From positions 1-24,326 of the forward strand of contig CAJWXO010000009.1 of the NCBI GenBank assembly GCA_913049755.1: DNA of 24,326 bases, written 5' to 3'. Below, piece by piece: positions 1 through 8,990 of this stretch. The position numbers were made by a program, and so were the translations under genes. How positions within the stretch are numbered: position 1 is the stretch's first letter; every line of letters starts with the position of its first letter. The notes under the pieces were generated by a model that searched no databases, was not told where the DNA came from, and was given only the letters and a program-made list of their open reading frames with translations. Source of the DNA: an uncultured Cryomorphaceae bacterium. Its GTDB lineage: Bacteria > Bacteroidota > Bacteroidia > Flavobacteriales > Schleiferiaceae.

Positions 1-715
1 CAGCAATTTCTTTTGTAACTAAATTTATTATCCCACCAGTTCCCTGTGCATCGAATTTCGCACCAGGATTCACAATGACTTCAACTCTTTCCACTGTCCC
101 AGATGGGAGTCGATCAAAAGCATTTTGTCCTCTGTAGCCCATCATGGCTGCAGGCCGTCCATCAATCAGAATAGTCACATTTTCATCTCCTCTAAGTGCA
201 ACATTCCCATCGATATCTAAGGAGACATTGGGAACTTGTCTTAAAATATCTGTACCGGTTCCGCTGGATACTTGTAAATCATCTGAAACACTATATACTT
301 TACGATCAAGGCCATTGAGCATTGCCCCTCTTGAGATTACTTGAGCTTCTTCGAGTTCAATATCACCTCTAGAGATTCTGTAAACCTCTGGTTTCTCTTC
401 TGTTGAATTATCGGCTAATTTTTCCTTGGTTTCAATAATTTCTGTGAATGGAGAAAACCCAAAGGCACTAATTTTTAGACGATACTTGCCGGGATATGGT
501 ACAGAAATATCAAACATCCCTTTGTCAGAAGTTGCTGTTTTCAAAAGAGAATTGCCTCTTCTGCTATCATCAACAGGCATCAATAAAATTGCTGCTTCTC
601 TTATAGGTTTTTCATTTGAATTGTCTACTACTAAACCTTTGAAAGATATTTGAGAGTAGGAATTTAAGGTTGAAACAAAAGCCAAAAGGCAGAGATAAAA
701 CTTAATACTTTTCAT
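1..715 (-). CDS. TonB-dependent outer-membrane receptor, N-terminal part (cut by window edge)
   Basis: Translation of the minus strand from the ATG at 715 gives 238 residues with no stop before the left edge, so only the N-terminus is visible. Residues 1-21 look like a signal peptide. Residues about 23-95 form a carboxypeptidase-regulatory-like beta domain, and about 135-238 form the TonB plug, with the family-typical stretches DILRQVPNVSLDIDGNVALRG, ILIDGRP and VNPGAKFDAQGTGGIINLVT. Proteins with this architecture (outer-membrane beta-barrel/TonB-dependent receptor family) sit in the outer membrane and import ligands using TonB energy; the ligand cannot be told from this part. The start lies 11 bp after the asd stop on the same strand, so co-transcription with asd is likely. 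The missing barrel is a window effect, not evidence of a broken gene. Confidence 0.93.
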   Translation of the reverse strand, partial: MKSIKFYLCLLAFVSTLNSYSQISFKGLVVDNSNEKPIREAAILLMPVDDSRRGNSLLKTATSDKGMFDISVPYPGKYRLKISAFGFSPFTEIIETKEKLADNSTEEKPEVYRISRGDIELEEAQVISRGAMLNGLDRKVYSVSDDLQVSSGTGTDILRQVPNVSLDIDGNVALRGDENVTILIDGRPAAMMGYRGQNAFDRLPSGTVERVEVIVNPGAKFDAQGTGGIINLVTKEIA

Positions 716-726
716 AAATCCTGAAT

Positions 727-1740
727 TCAATTTTCTACTTTCTTAAAAATAAATTTTTTCTCAATAAGCTTTTCAGCTATTTGTATTGCGTTTAGAGCAG
801 CTCCTTTTCTTAGATTATCAGTAACAATCCATAAATTAATGGCTTTTGGATGAGAGTAATCATTTCTTATTCGGCCAATGAAAACATCATTTTTCCCATG
901 TGCATAAATTGGCATGGGATAAGTGTTCCCCTCAATAAAGTCTTGAACTTTTACACCTTGGAAAGCATCTAATGCCCTCTTAATACTTTCAATTGAAGGC
1001 CGATTACTTTGAAATTCAACATTGACACTTTCCGAATGACCTCCTTCAACCGGAACCCTAACAGCTGTTGCAGTAATTAGAATATTAGGATCACCCATTA
1101 TTTTTCTTGTTTCATTGGTGAGCTTTATTTCTTCTTTGGTATAATCATTATCTAAAAAGACATCACAATGAGGAATGCAATTCATATCAATTTGATATGG
1201 GTAAGCAGTCTCTCCCTCAAATACGCCAGCTCTTTCTCTATTTAGCTGCTTCTGACCAATTTTTCCCGAACCAGTGACACTCTGATATGTACTTACAACA
1301 ACTCTTCGGATAGGATGGATATCGTGTAAAGGCTTTAAAGCCATTACTAATTGAATTGTTGAACAATTTGGATTTGAAATAATAAGATTGCTCTTATTTA
1401 AAACATCTGAGTTTATCTCTGGAACGATTAGGGGAATATCTTTCCCCATGCGCCAGAAAGAGGAATTGTCAATTACAACGCAACCTTGTTCAGCAAATTT
1501 AGGAGCGTATGTTTTTGAGATTTCACTTCCTGCAGAAAAGATTGCTAAATCAGGCTTCCTGGACAAAGCCTCTGCTGGAGAAAGGAGTTCATATTGAATA
1601 CCATTCCATTTAATTTTTTGTCCCTCAGATTTTGATGAGGCACTGAGAATTAGCTCAGACAACGGAAACTGCCGTTCTAACAATATTTCTCTTATTACTT
1701 CACCTACCATTCCAGTAGCTCCAATAAGTGCTAAACGCAT
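727..1740 (-). CDS. asd: Aspartate-semialdehyde dehydrogenase
   Basis: This 337-residue protein matches the usual length of bacterial ASADH, which reduces aspartyl-4-phosphate to aspartate semialdehyde with NADPH on the way to lysine/diaminopimelate, threonine and methionine. An N-terminal Rossmann motif GATGMVG (residues 7-13) binds NADP. The catalytic cysteine is Cys126 in SNPNCSTIQ. Gln153 (STYQSVTGSG), Arg228 (AVRVPV) and His235 (EGGHSESVN) match the substrate-binding and acid/base residues of the family. It is cytoplasmic. It is divergent from purQ across a 122-bp gap and is followed 11 bp later by a TonB-dependent receptor on the same strand. A weak -7 match lies 16 nt upstream of the ATG. 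Nothing appears to be missing. Confidence 0.97.
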   Translation of the reverse strand: MRLALIGATGMVGEVIREILLERQFPLSELILSASSKSEGQKIKWNGIQYELLSPAEALSRKPDLAIFSAGSEISKTYAPKFAEQGCVVIDNSSFWRMGKDIPLIVPEINSDVLNKSNLIISNPNCSTIQLVMALKPLHDIHPIRRVVVSTYQSVTGSGKIGQKQLNRERAGVFEGETAYPYQIDMNCIPHCDVFLDNDYTKEEIKLTNETRKIMGDPNILITATAVRVPVEGGHSESVNVEFQSNRPSIESIKRALDAFQGVKVQDFIEGNTYPMPIYAHGKNDVFIGRIRNDYSHPKAINLWIVTDNLRKGAALNAIQIAEKLIEKKFIFKKVEN

Positions 1741-1756
1741 AAACCACTATTTTTTG

Positions 1757-1764
1757 TAAAAGTA
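1757..1764 (-). promoter_or_regulatory. Weak -7 promoter element of asd
   Basis: The minus strand reads TACTTTTA, a 7/8 match to the Bacteroidota -7 consensus TAnnTTTG, ending 16 nt before the asd ATG. That spacing matches the aspS and gdhA boxes (17 and 16 nt). No TTG -33 element is visible at the expected distance, so this is tentative. Confidence 0.35.
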
Positions 1765-1850
1765 CCTATAGAGATATCTAAAAAAATTATGTCACTATTT
1801 AAACATATTTCATGCCAAATATATCTGTGAGTAATAACAATCCTCATACT

Positions 1851-1858
1851 TACCTTTG
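1851..1858 (+). promoter_or_regulatory. -7 promoter element of purQ (leaderless layout)
   Basis: TACCTTTG is a full match to TAnnTTTG and ends only 4 nt before the purQ ATG at 1863. If transcription starts about 4 nt after the box, as the name '-7 element' implies, the mRNA would begin at or next to the start codon. No clear -33 TTG is seen upstream. Confidence 0.6.
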
Positions 1859-1862
1859 ATAA

Positions 1863-2558
1863 ATGAAGTTTGGAGTAGTCACTTTCCCCGGGTCGAATTG
1901 CGATCAAGACATGATTGATACCTTGCGCGACGGTTTAGGTTGTGAAACAATACCATTATGGCATAAGGATCATGATATAAAAGGAGTTGATATGGTTGTA
2001 TTGCCAGGAGGATTTTCTTACGGAGATTATCTTAGGTCTGGGGCAATTGCTAGCTTCTCTCCAATTATGGAGGAGGTAAAAAATCATGCAGCAAGAGGTG
2101 GGTATGTCCTAGGGATATGTAATGGCTTTCAGATCCTTACTGAGACTCAACTTCTTAATGGTGGCCTTCTGCATAATATAACGCATAAGTTTATATGCAA
2201 AAATGTACTTCTTTCGCCATCAAGTGTTTCAACACCTATTACGGCTGAACTTGATAAAGAAAAAACATATAAAATTCCAATTGCTCACGGTGAGGGAAGG
2301 TTCTATGCCGATGAGGAAACTGTCAGGTCTCTGAATGACAATAACCAAATAATGTTTAGGTATGTAGATTATTTGGGCAATCCTACAGAAGAATCAAATC
2401 CAAATGGTTCCATTGAAAACATAGCAGGCATATCCAATAAAAATGGAAATGTTATGGGAATGATGCCACATCCAGAAAGAGCAGCAGATGAAAATTTATT
2501 AAACACTGATGGTCTTGCCTTATTCAAAAGTGTTTTAAATTCTGCTATCAGAATCTAG
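1863..2558 (+). CDS. purQ: Phosphoribosylformylglycinamidine synthase, glutaminase subunit
   Basis: This 231-residue class I glutamine amidotransferase supplies ammonia for the fourth step of purine synthesis (FGAR to FGAM). Visible motifs are the oxyanion/ATP-subunit contact region GGFSYGDYLRSG (about residues 49-60), the nucleophile Cys86 in GICNGFQIL, and His203 and Glu205 in MMPHPERA, which complete the catalytic triad. The length is typical of free-standing PurQ, which works in a complex with small PurL and PurS; neither partner gene is in the window. The ATG at 1863 is set by the -7 box ending 4 nt upstream. The stop is one base away from the stop of the convergent secreted-protein gene, leaving no space for an intergenic terminator. 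Confidence 0.96.
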   Translation: MKFGVVTFPGSNCDQDMIDTLRDGLGCETIPLWHKDHDIKGVDMVVLPGGFSYGDYLRSGAIASFSPIMEEVKNHAARGGYVLGICNGFQILTETQLLNGGLLHNITHKFICKNVLLSPSSVSTPITAELDKEKTYKIPIAHGEGRFYADEETVRSLNDNNQIMFRYVDYLGNPTEESNPNGSIENIAGISNKNGNVMGMMPHPERAADENLLNTDGLALFKSVLNSAIRI

Positions 2559-2559
2559 G

Positions 2560-5500
2560 CTAAAATTTTACAATACGGTCACTTTCGATTTTCTTAGAAT
2601 CGATTCTTTCAATTATGTATACTCCTGGGGGGAATGGTGTCATATTTATTTTTTCGACATCTAAATTCCCACTTGCTTTTTTTATTTCCTCGTAAAAAAC
2701 CTGACCAGATAGATTAGTTAACCTTAAGCGATATGAGGTATATATGGCTCCTGAAGAGAATATTTGGATATTACCAGAAGTAGGATTTGGAGTGACCTTT
2801 ATTTTGGAGATATTATACTCCTCAGTAGAAACCACATTCGTTCCTGAGGAAGTTGGGAAACAAGAGATTCCTAATTTTAGTCGCGCGAAATAAATCCCTG
2901 TTATTGGTGCAATGAACCATGCATTTGTTTCTCCTAGAATTGGATTTTTATTTGCGTCAAGCCACTGAATTCCCCATCCTAAAATAGCTTCTGGACAGAA
3001 AAGAGAATCACCATCAAAAACTTGAACAGTTGGAATTGGGGGTGTGTTTTTTACTTCAAATGAATCAGATCGTGATGCAGTGCATCCATTAAAATTTGAA
3101 TAGGTGTATTTTAATTCATGCAAACCCACCCCAAGGTTGTTGGTATTTATTTGAGTCGATAGCACACCATTCACATAGTAAACTCCTCCAAGCGGGTATC
3201 CACCGGAGACGTTGAATGGTGGATCGTTTTTACATAGCAAATTTGCTGGCAAGGTTAAGAAAACGTTTGGTAAACCTAAGACTATAATAATAGACTCTGC
3301 AGAATTAACACAACCGTTGTTATTAGCATAAGTGTAGGTGATAGTATACTGTCCTTGCCCTACTGTTGTTGGAAGAAAAGCCCCGTTCACAACTCCTATT
3401 CCTGAAAATACTCCTCCCGCAGGCACCCCTTGAAGGGTTAAAGCATTCCCGCCAACACAAACAGAGGAGTATGATCCAGCTTGGACAGATGGCAACGCAA
3501 GAATCGTCACTATAATTGAGTTTGAAATCGCCTTAGATGGTGAAGCGCAAACTTCTGAGGATTGAACTTCACAGCGGACAGTGTCCCCATTGTTTAAATT
3601 AAATAAAGAAATACTTGAGTTATTACCTCCAAATGATTGACTATTTATTGTCCAAATGTATTTTGCTGCACTACCAATATTTACTGCGGTGGCATTGAAT
3701 ACAATAGTATCTCCTGTACAAATTGCATTCATATTAGAATTAATGTTCACAGATGGTTGTGATGCATTTAGAACATCAATATAATTAAATAATGAAATAG
3801 TATCACTTCCCTGATTATTTGAGACAGATAGATTAATCGATTTAGCCCCAGAGCTTGAATAGGTCACTATAGGATTCTTGAGGGAACTATTGGTAGGGTT
3901 GCCCCCAGGAAAATTCCAGAGATAAGTTGCATTTTTACCTTTTCCTGTAGAATAGAATTTGATCGGCTGATTAATGCAAGCTATGGTATCACTAAATACT
4001 CCGGCAGTAGGCACTATATCTGAGCCAGAAATAAATCTTATTCGATCTAAAAATAAGTTATTACCATTTGAGTTTGTCACTTCAAACTTGAACCTTAAAT
4101 CCCCAACGTATCCTGTAAGAAAAATAGTATCAGTTCTCCAATCAGATTGGTTTGAGGGAGTAAAAGCACCAGTTTGATTTGGGCCTGTTGCAAAAGATCC
4201 ATTTGCATCATTATAAAATTTTTGGAGGAGATTCCAAGACATGCCGCAATTATCACTAATGAAAACATTTAATGTGTCAGAGTTTGAACCCGTCTTTTGA
4301 CGGTAAGCAATATCATAAACTAGAAGGCTATTACTATCAAGAGAATAATTCGGTGAAATTAAACCATCTATCTCTCCGGTATTAGAGTAGTTATAGCCGC
4401 GAAATACCGCACATGTACTATCAGTTGTGCTTCCAAAGGGGGCGATACCCCAGCTTTTATCAAAGTCTGGATTGGAAATTGTCCAACGATTAGGGATCGC
4501 CTCAAAAAATTCTTCATTCGCCGGGGTCTCTATTCCACCAGCAGAAATAATATTAACTTTTACAATAGTATCTGATCCGTAAGAGTTTCCAGAAATTAAA
4601 CGGACAGTATATTCTCCTTTTATTTGAAGAATTACATCAATCTGAGATGAACTAGGACCCGATCCATTGACATATTGGTATGTCGACGGAGAAATATTCC
4701 AGTTCCAAAATGAGGCTAAGTTCGTGGAGTTATCAGTGATACTTATGGTATCACTAATCGAGCAAACATTTTCAGGAAATGCAATAAAATTAGCTTCTGG
4801 CTTAACTAAGAAATCATTGACCAAAGCACTTTCCCATACTCCTCTTCCATATGTTCCTACTCTAATAATTCCTTCATTATCAAGTATCTCAATATCATTT
4901 ACGATAGTATTGGGAATTCCATTATTGAAAGGTAACCAATCAGACATGCTCGCATCACGAAAATACATTCCAAGGTCAGTTCCTACATAAATAATCCCAT
5001 TGCTATTATTTTGGTACGCTATGCAGTTTGCAGGGATGTTTGGAAGTGAACCGCTACGATTATACCATGAGGCTCCTGAGTTAAATGATTCGTAAACTTT
5101 AGCGTTAGATATATAACTTGATTTTGATATGTATACGTGACTTGCATTTAAAGGGTCCACAGCAATTCCAGTAATTACGTTACCACTGCCTATATTACTT
5201 GAAATCCATGTCCATGTGGTTCCCCCATTTGAAGAATGATATAATCTGTTATTTATACCTGCATAAATAGTATTGGGGTCTCCAGGGGCTTCAGCTAAAA
5301 CATCAATATTATTGGAACCAAAAATCCCATTGGATGTTGTTGCATTAAAACTAGCGCCCCCATTCGTACTTTTCCAAAGGCGATCAAACCCGGCATAAAG
5401 AGTGTTGGTAGAAATGCGACTAGAAATAAAAGGAGTAACCCAGTTACCGGAGCCTGCAGGCGGCAAATTAAATGCCGCATTGAAATTATTGCCCCCATTT

Positions 5501-7080
5501 GTTGATTTGTCAAAATCTCCGTAATAGATTGATCTGTACATAACATTTGGGTTTCCAATGGAAATAGAACAATCCATTCCATCTCCTCCGCCAACGCGAT
5601 CCCAACCGTTATCATTAAGATGAGTTCCATTGTCTTGAGCTCCTGCAATAGTTAATGATGGATCAGCTTCTGTCGTGCCAATTTTATAGTATTGAGTTAT
5701 GGCTAAGCCCGCATTTCTGCTAACCCAACTATTATTAATTCCTCCATTATTTGATTTGTAAACGCCTCCATCGCAACCGGCGTAAAGTTCGTTACTTCCC
5801 GGTCTAAACATCATCCAATGATGATCAGCATGAACGAACGAAACACCACCACCACCATACCAATGACCACTTAAAGAAAAACTGGATCCACCGTTGTTAG
5901 ATCTCCAAACATTTACACCACCAGTTAAGACTACGTTTTTATTTAATGGAGAAACTGCGATAGAAAGATCGTACCAAGCTTGACCACCCGAGCCACTTCC
6001 ATTTGTGCTCCAGTCTAATAAGTTAGGGGTTGATCCATGTCTTTGAGACCAGCTTAACCCACCGTCAATACTCCTGTAAATTCCATATAGTCCATTATTA
6101 GCAGCTCCATATATGGCATATACATAGTTAGTATCATTTGCTGTTACTGCTAGCTCAACTCTTCTACCAGCAGAAGGAAGTCCATTGGTTATTTTCGTCC
6201 AAGTAGCACCAAAATCAGAGGATGTCCAGATTTGACCATTTGATGATGTTCCAGCAAATAGTTTATTGGATCCAGGTATTTTCACAATGCATTGAAAAGA
6301 ACCGCCTTGCTTTATGGACCAACTCACTCCTCCGTCTAAGCTCTTGTAAATCCCTGTTCTTGACGCTGCTACAATATGGTTTGTGCTGTCATGATGCATG
6401 ACTAGGCCGGTAATTCTGTAAGATTGCGTGACATTAAAACTCAAACCAGTTGGGTCCCATGTATGACCTCCATCTATAGATTTCAAAACTCCTATAGAAT
6501 AGGTATCCCCACCATCTCTATCTCCAGTTCCGATAAACATAATATTTGTATTTGTAGGGTCAATTAAAATAGCACTTACTCCAAGATTTGGCAATAAATC
6601 TGTATTCGTAGACCAACTAAGACCATCATCAGTGGATTTCCATAATCCGCCCGCAGGAGATCCTGCAAAAAGCGTGTTGACTTGTGTTGGATGTAGAGCG
6701 ATTACATTAATTCTTCCTATTCCATTTAAAGAGTTTCCATTGGTCGGGCCTACTAGGGTCCAATTGCCCAATCCAGATGAAATAGTTAGCGATGAGGTTG
6801 TTTCAGAACCGTTGTAGGAGTTGAATAAGGAATGTGATTTATTGCGGATACCGGATGGAAATACTCGGGGTTCCATAAAAGCTTCCCATCTTTTAAACTG
6901 TTTCCAACCTCGGCCTTTTTGAATAGTTTTACCATCCCATTCTGTTTCAAAAGCATCTACTACATCATAAAAGTTGACCTCAGGGTCATTCATCAGGTCC
7001 AACCAGTTGTTTTCTATTTTAATCTGCCCTTTTGCTAAAAAGGCAATAACGAAAAACATAAAGATGAAGGGTTTTTTCAT
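2560..7080 (-). CDS. Large secreted beta-propeller/PKD protein with T9SS sorting domain
   Basis: The protein has 1506 residues. Residues 1-18 are a signal peptide. Residues about 106-755 are a beta-propeller region of the sortilin/VPS10-BNR type, carrying about eleven Asp-box motifs (S-x-D/N-G-G-x-S/T-W/F), for example at 149-156, 201-208, 247-254, 337-344, 571-578 and 616-623. A PKD-like domain (about 760-845), a MAM/jelly-roll-like segment (850-1020), a second PKD domain (1024-1103), an Ig-like segment and two short beta repeats (1196-1345) follow. The last about 80 residues, with VTPNPTSGNIQIF and GVYIIERI...IVKF, are a type A T9SS C-terminal sorting domain, so export across the outer membrane and surface attachment or release are expected. 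No catalytic motif is recognised; binding to glycans or proteins is an inference from the architecture. It is a single gene, 100 bp downstream of aspS. Confidence 0.92.
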   Translation of the reverse strand: MKKPFIFMFFVIAFLAKGQIKIENNWLDLMNDPEVNFYDVVDAFETEWDGKTIQKGRGWKQFKRWEAFMEPRVFPSGIRNKSHSLFNSYNGSETTSSLTISSGLGNWTLVGPTNGNSLNGIGRINVIALHPTQVNTLFAGSPAGGLWKSTDDGLSWSTNTDLLPNLGVSAILIDPTNTNIMFIGTGDRDGGDTYSIGVLKSIDGGHTWDPTGLSFNVTQSYRITGLVMHHDSTNHIVAASRTGIYKSLDGGVSWSIKQGGSFQCIVKIPGSNKLFAGTSSNGQIWTSSDFGATWTKITNGLPSAGRRVELAVTANDTNYVYAIYGAANNGLYGIYRSIDGGLSWSQRHGSTPNLLDWSTNGSGSGGQAWYDLSIAVSPLNKNVVLTGGVNVWRSNNGGSSFSLSGHWYGGGGVSFVHADHHWMMFRPGSNELYAGCDGGVYKSNNGGINNSWVSRNAGLAITQYYKIGTTEADPSLTIAGAQDNGTHLNDNGWDRVGGGDGMDCSISIGNPNVMYRSIYYGDFDKSTNGGNNFNAAFNLPPAGSGNWVTPFISSRISTNTLYAGFDRLWKSTNGGASFNATTSNGIFGSNNIDVLAEAPGDPNTIYAGINNRLYHSSNGGTTWTWISSNIGSGNVITGIAVDPLNASHVYISKSSYISNAKVYESFNSGASWYNRSGSLPNIPANCIAYQNNSNGIIYVGTDLGMYFRDASMSDWLPFNNGIPNTIVNDIEILDNEGIIRVGTYGRGVWESALVNDFLVKPEANFIAFPENVCSISDTISITDNSTNLASFWNWNISPSTYQYVNGSGPSSSQIDVILQIKGEYTVRLISGNSYGSDTIVKVNIISAGGIETPANEEFFEAIPNRWTISNPDFDKSWGIAPFGSTTDSTCAVFRGYNYSNTGEIDGLISPNYSLDSNSLLVYDIAYRQKTGSNSDTLNVFISDNCGMSWNLLQKFYNDANGSFATGPNQTGAFTPSNQSDWRTDTIFLTGYVGDLRFKFEVTNSNGNNLFLDRIRFISGSDIVPTAGVFSDTIACINQPIKFYSTGKGKNATYLWNFPGGNPTNSSLKNPIVTYSSSGAKSINLSVSNNQGSDTISLFNYIDVLNASQPSVNINSNMNAICTGDTIVFNATAVNIGSAAKYIWTINSQSFGGNNSSISLFNLNNGDTVRCEVQSSEVCASPSKAISNSIIVTILALPSVQAGSYSSVCVGGNALTLQGVPAGGVFSGIGVVNGAFLPTTVGQGQYTITYTYANNNGCVNSAESIIIVLGLPNVFLTLPANLLCKNDPPFNVSGGYPLGGVYYVNGVLSTQINTNNLGVGLHELKYTYSNFNGCTASRSDSFEVKNTPPIPTVQVFDGDSLFCPEAILGWGIQWLDANKNPILGETNAWFIAPITGIYFARLKLGISCFPTSSGTNVVSTEEYNISKIKVTPNPTSGNIQIFSSGAIYTSYRLRLTNLSGQVFYEEIKKASGNLDVEKINMTPFPPGVYIIERIDSKKIESDRIVKF

Positions 7081-7084
7081 AGTA

Positions 7085-7102
7085 AATACTTGTTGGAGTA
7101 TT
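7085..7102 (-). repeat. Short inverted repeat just upstream of the secreted-protein start
   Basis: AATACT and AGTATT form a perfect 6-bp stem with a 6-nt loop, ending 4 nt before the start codon at 7080. It could form a weak hairpin in the 5' untranslated region. A 7/8 -7 match, reading AACATTTG on the minus strand, lies further upstream at 7143-7150. A stem this short in AT-rich DNA may be chance. Confidence 0.25.
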
Positions 7103-7152
7103 CTTTTAGAACAGAGATAGTTAGCATTTTGTTCTAGCCTAGCAAATGTTAT

Positions 7153-7169
7153 TTACTCTTAATGAGTAA
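7153..7169. repeat. Inverted repeat between aspS and the secreted-protein gene
   Basis: TTACTC and GAGTAA form a perfect 6-bp stem around a 5-nt spacer, 12 bp after the aspS stop. There is no following T-run in the direction of aspS transcription, so it is at best a weak terminator or a processing site. Confidence 0.25.
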
Positions 7170-7180
7170 GAAGATATTAA

Positions 7181-8932
7181 TTAATCCTCAGGTATTACGT
7201 TAATGGACAGGTTTTCTAACTGTTCTTTAGAAATTTCCGAAGGAGCTTCAATCATAACATCTCTTGCTGAATTATTTTTTGGAAAAGCAATGTAATCTCG
7301 GATGACTTCATCTCCACCCATTATTGCGACCAAGCGATCGAAACCAAATGCAATTCCGCCATGGGGAGGGGCGCCATATTCAAAAGCATTCATTAAAAAC
7401 CCAAATTGATCATTTGCCTCGCTTTCTGTAAACCCTAAAAGATCAAACATTTTTGATTGAAGCTTCTTTTCATGAATACGGATAGAACCACCTCCAATTT
7501 CATTTCCGTTCAAAACCAAGTCATAAGCATTTGCTCTTACAGCTCCTGGGTCAGAATCAATTATTTTCAAATCTTCTATCTTGGGACTAGTAAATGGATG
7601 ATGCATTGCCATCCATCGATTGTTGTCTTCATCTCGTTCTAAAAGAGGGAAATCAACAACCCATAATGGAGCAAATTCCATAGGGTTTCTTAACCCTAAA
7701 CTTTCTGCCAAGTGCATTCTTAGTTCGCTTAGCGCTTTTCTAGCCTTAGTCTTTTCTCCTGCTAAAATTAGAATTAAATCACCTTTTTCCGCATTAAACG
7801 CTATCATCCACTTCTTAAGCTCTACTTCAGTAAAAAACTTTTTGACACTTGAAATCGGGATTCCGTTTTCATCTACCTTCATCCATATCAGCCCTGACAT
7901 TCCTAGCTGTGGTCGTTTTACAAAACTTGTTAATGCATCAAGTTCTTTTCGAGAATAATTAGAGCACCCTTTTACATTTATTCCAATAACTAATTCAGCA
8001 TTATTGAAGACTGGAAAATCAGAATCTTTTACGAGTTGATTAAGTTCTACAAAAGTCATGTCAAACCGAATGTCTGGTTTGTCATTCCCGTATTTTCTCA
8101 TGGCTGTTTCATATGTCATCTTAGGAATTGAGCCAATCTCTTTGGAGTGTACTTCTTTTATTACATGCTTCAAAAGTCCTTCAAAAACACTTAAAATATC
8201 ATCTTGCTCGATAAATGACATTTCACAATCAATTTGAGTGAATTCTGGCTGACGATCTGCTCTTAAGTCCTCATCTCTGAAACATCTAACAATTTGATAA
8301 TATTTATCTAAGCCACCAATCATTAAAAGCTGCTTAAATGTTTGCGGGGATTGAGGAAGGGCATAAAATTGACCGCTATTCACTCTTGATGGAACAACAA
8401 AATCTCTAGCGCCTTCTGGGGTAGATTTGATAAGATAAGGGGTCTCAATATCAGCAAACCCATTGGAATTAAGGTAAGTCCTTACTGACATGTTGATTTT
8501 ATTTCGAAGCAATAATTTTTCTCGAACAGATTTTCGCCGAATGTCGAGATAACGATATTTCATTCTTAAATCGTCTCCCCCATCTGTATTTTCCTCGATG
8601 GTAAATGGAGGAGTCTTTGCTGAGCTTAGAATTTTAATTGAAGTTACCCTGATTTCTATTTCTCCTGTTTCTAAGGCTTTATTTTTCTTCTCTCTTTCAA
8701 CTACAATACCCTCTACTTGAATTACAAACTCTCTATTTATTAGCCTTGCTTCGGTCAATCTCTGAGCATCTACTCCCTCATTGAAAGCTAGTTGAGTTAT
8801 GCCATATCGATCTCTCAGATCAATAAATGAAAGACCCCCAAAGTCCCTGCGCCTTTGGACCCAGCCGCTTAAAGTTACCAATTGACCAACTTCCGAAAGT
8901 CCCAATTGTCCACAGGTATGAGTACGATACAT
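7181..8932 (-). CDS. aspS: Aspartate--tRNA ligase
   Basis: This 583-residue class II synthetase charges tRNA-Asp in the cytoplasm. The N-terminal OB-fold anticodon-binding domain occupies about residues 1-105 ([20 protein letters not shown]). Class II motif 2 is [18 protein letters not shown] (about 218-235), and motif 3 ends in GGIAFGFDR (525-533). The bacterial-type GAD insertion lies around 290-400. The anticodon-loop position that is Leu in strict and His in many non-discriminating bacterial enzymes is Phe31 here (RRDFGG), so specificity cannot be called from this residue. It is divergent from tadA. The ATG at 8932 is supported by a perfect -7 box 17 nt upstream. Confidence 0.97.
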   Translation of the reverse strand: MYRTHTCGQLGLSEVGQLVTLSGWVQRRRDFGGLSFIDLRDRYGITQLAFNEGVDAQRLTEARLINREFVIQVEGIVVEREKKNKALETGEIEIRVTSIKILSSAKTPPFTIEENTDGGDDLRMKYRYLDIRRKSVREKLLLRNKINMSVRTYLNSNGFADIETPYLIKSTPEGARDFVVPSRVNSGQFYALPQSPQTFKQLLMIGGLDKYYQIVRCFRDEDLRADRQPEFTQIDCEMSFIEQDDILSVFEGLLKHVIKEVHSKEIGSIPKMTYETAMRKYGNDKPDIRFDMTFVELNQLVKDSDFPVFNNAELVIGINVKGCSNYSRKELDALTSFVKRPQLGMSGLIWMKVDENGIPISSVKKFFTEVELKKWMIAFNAEKGDLILILAGEKTKARKALSELRMHLAESLGLRNPMEFAPLWVVDFPLLERDEDNNRWMAMHHPFTSPKIEDLKIIDSDPGAVRANAYDLVLNGNEIGGGSIRIHEKKLQSKMFDLLGFTESEANDQFGFLMNAFEYGAPPHGGIAFGFDRLVAIMGGDEVIRDYIAFPKNNSARDVMIEAPSEISKEQLENLSINVIPED

Positions 8933-8949
8933 GATAATAGTTTAGAACA

Positions 8950-8957
8950 CAAAGGTA
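8950..8957 (-). promoter_or_regulatory. -7 promoter element of aspS
   Basis: The minus strand reads TACCTTTG, a full match to TAnnTTTG, ending 17 nt before the aspS ATG. It is back-to-back with the tadA box, 20 bp away. No -33 TTG is seen. Confidence 0.6.
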
Positions 8958-8977
8958 GAAAAGCAAGAGGGGCTGCG

Positions 8978-8985
8978 TAGCTTTA
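8978..8985 (+). promoter_or_regulatory. -7 promoter element of tadA (leaderless layout)
   Basis: TAGCTTTA matches TAnnTTTG at 7/8 and ends 5 nt before the tadA ATG at 8991. The predicted transcript would have almost no leader. Confidence 0.45.
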
Positions 8986-8990
8986 TACTT

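Noticed and set aside
5295..5648. 117-residue minus-strand open frame
   Set aside because: It lies in another frame of the secreted propeller gene, whose protein shows continuous domains through this stretch.
6632..6817. Small plus-strand frames inside the secreted-protein gene (also 3974-4177 and 4667-4990)
   Set aside because: They are antisense to well-conserved propeller and PKD repeats and show no start signal or domain of their own.
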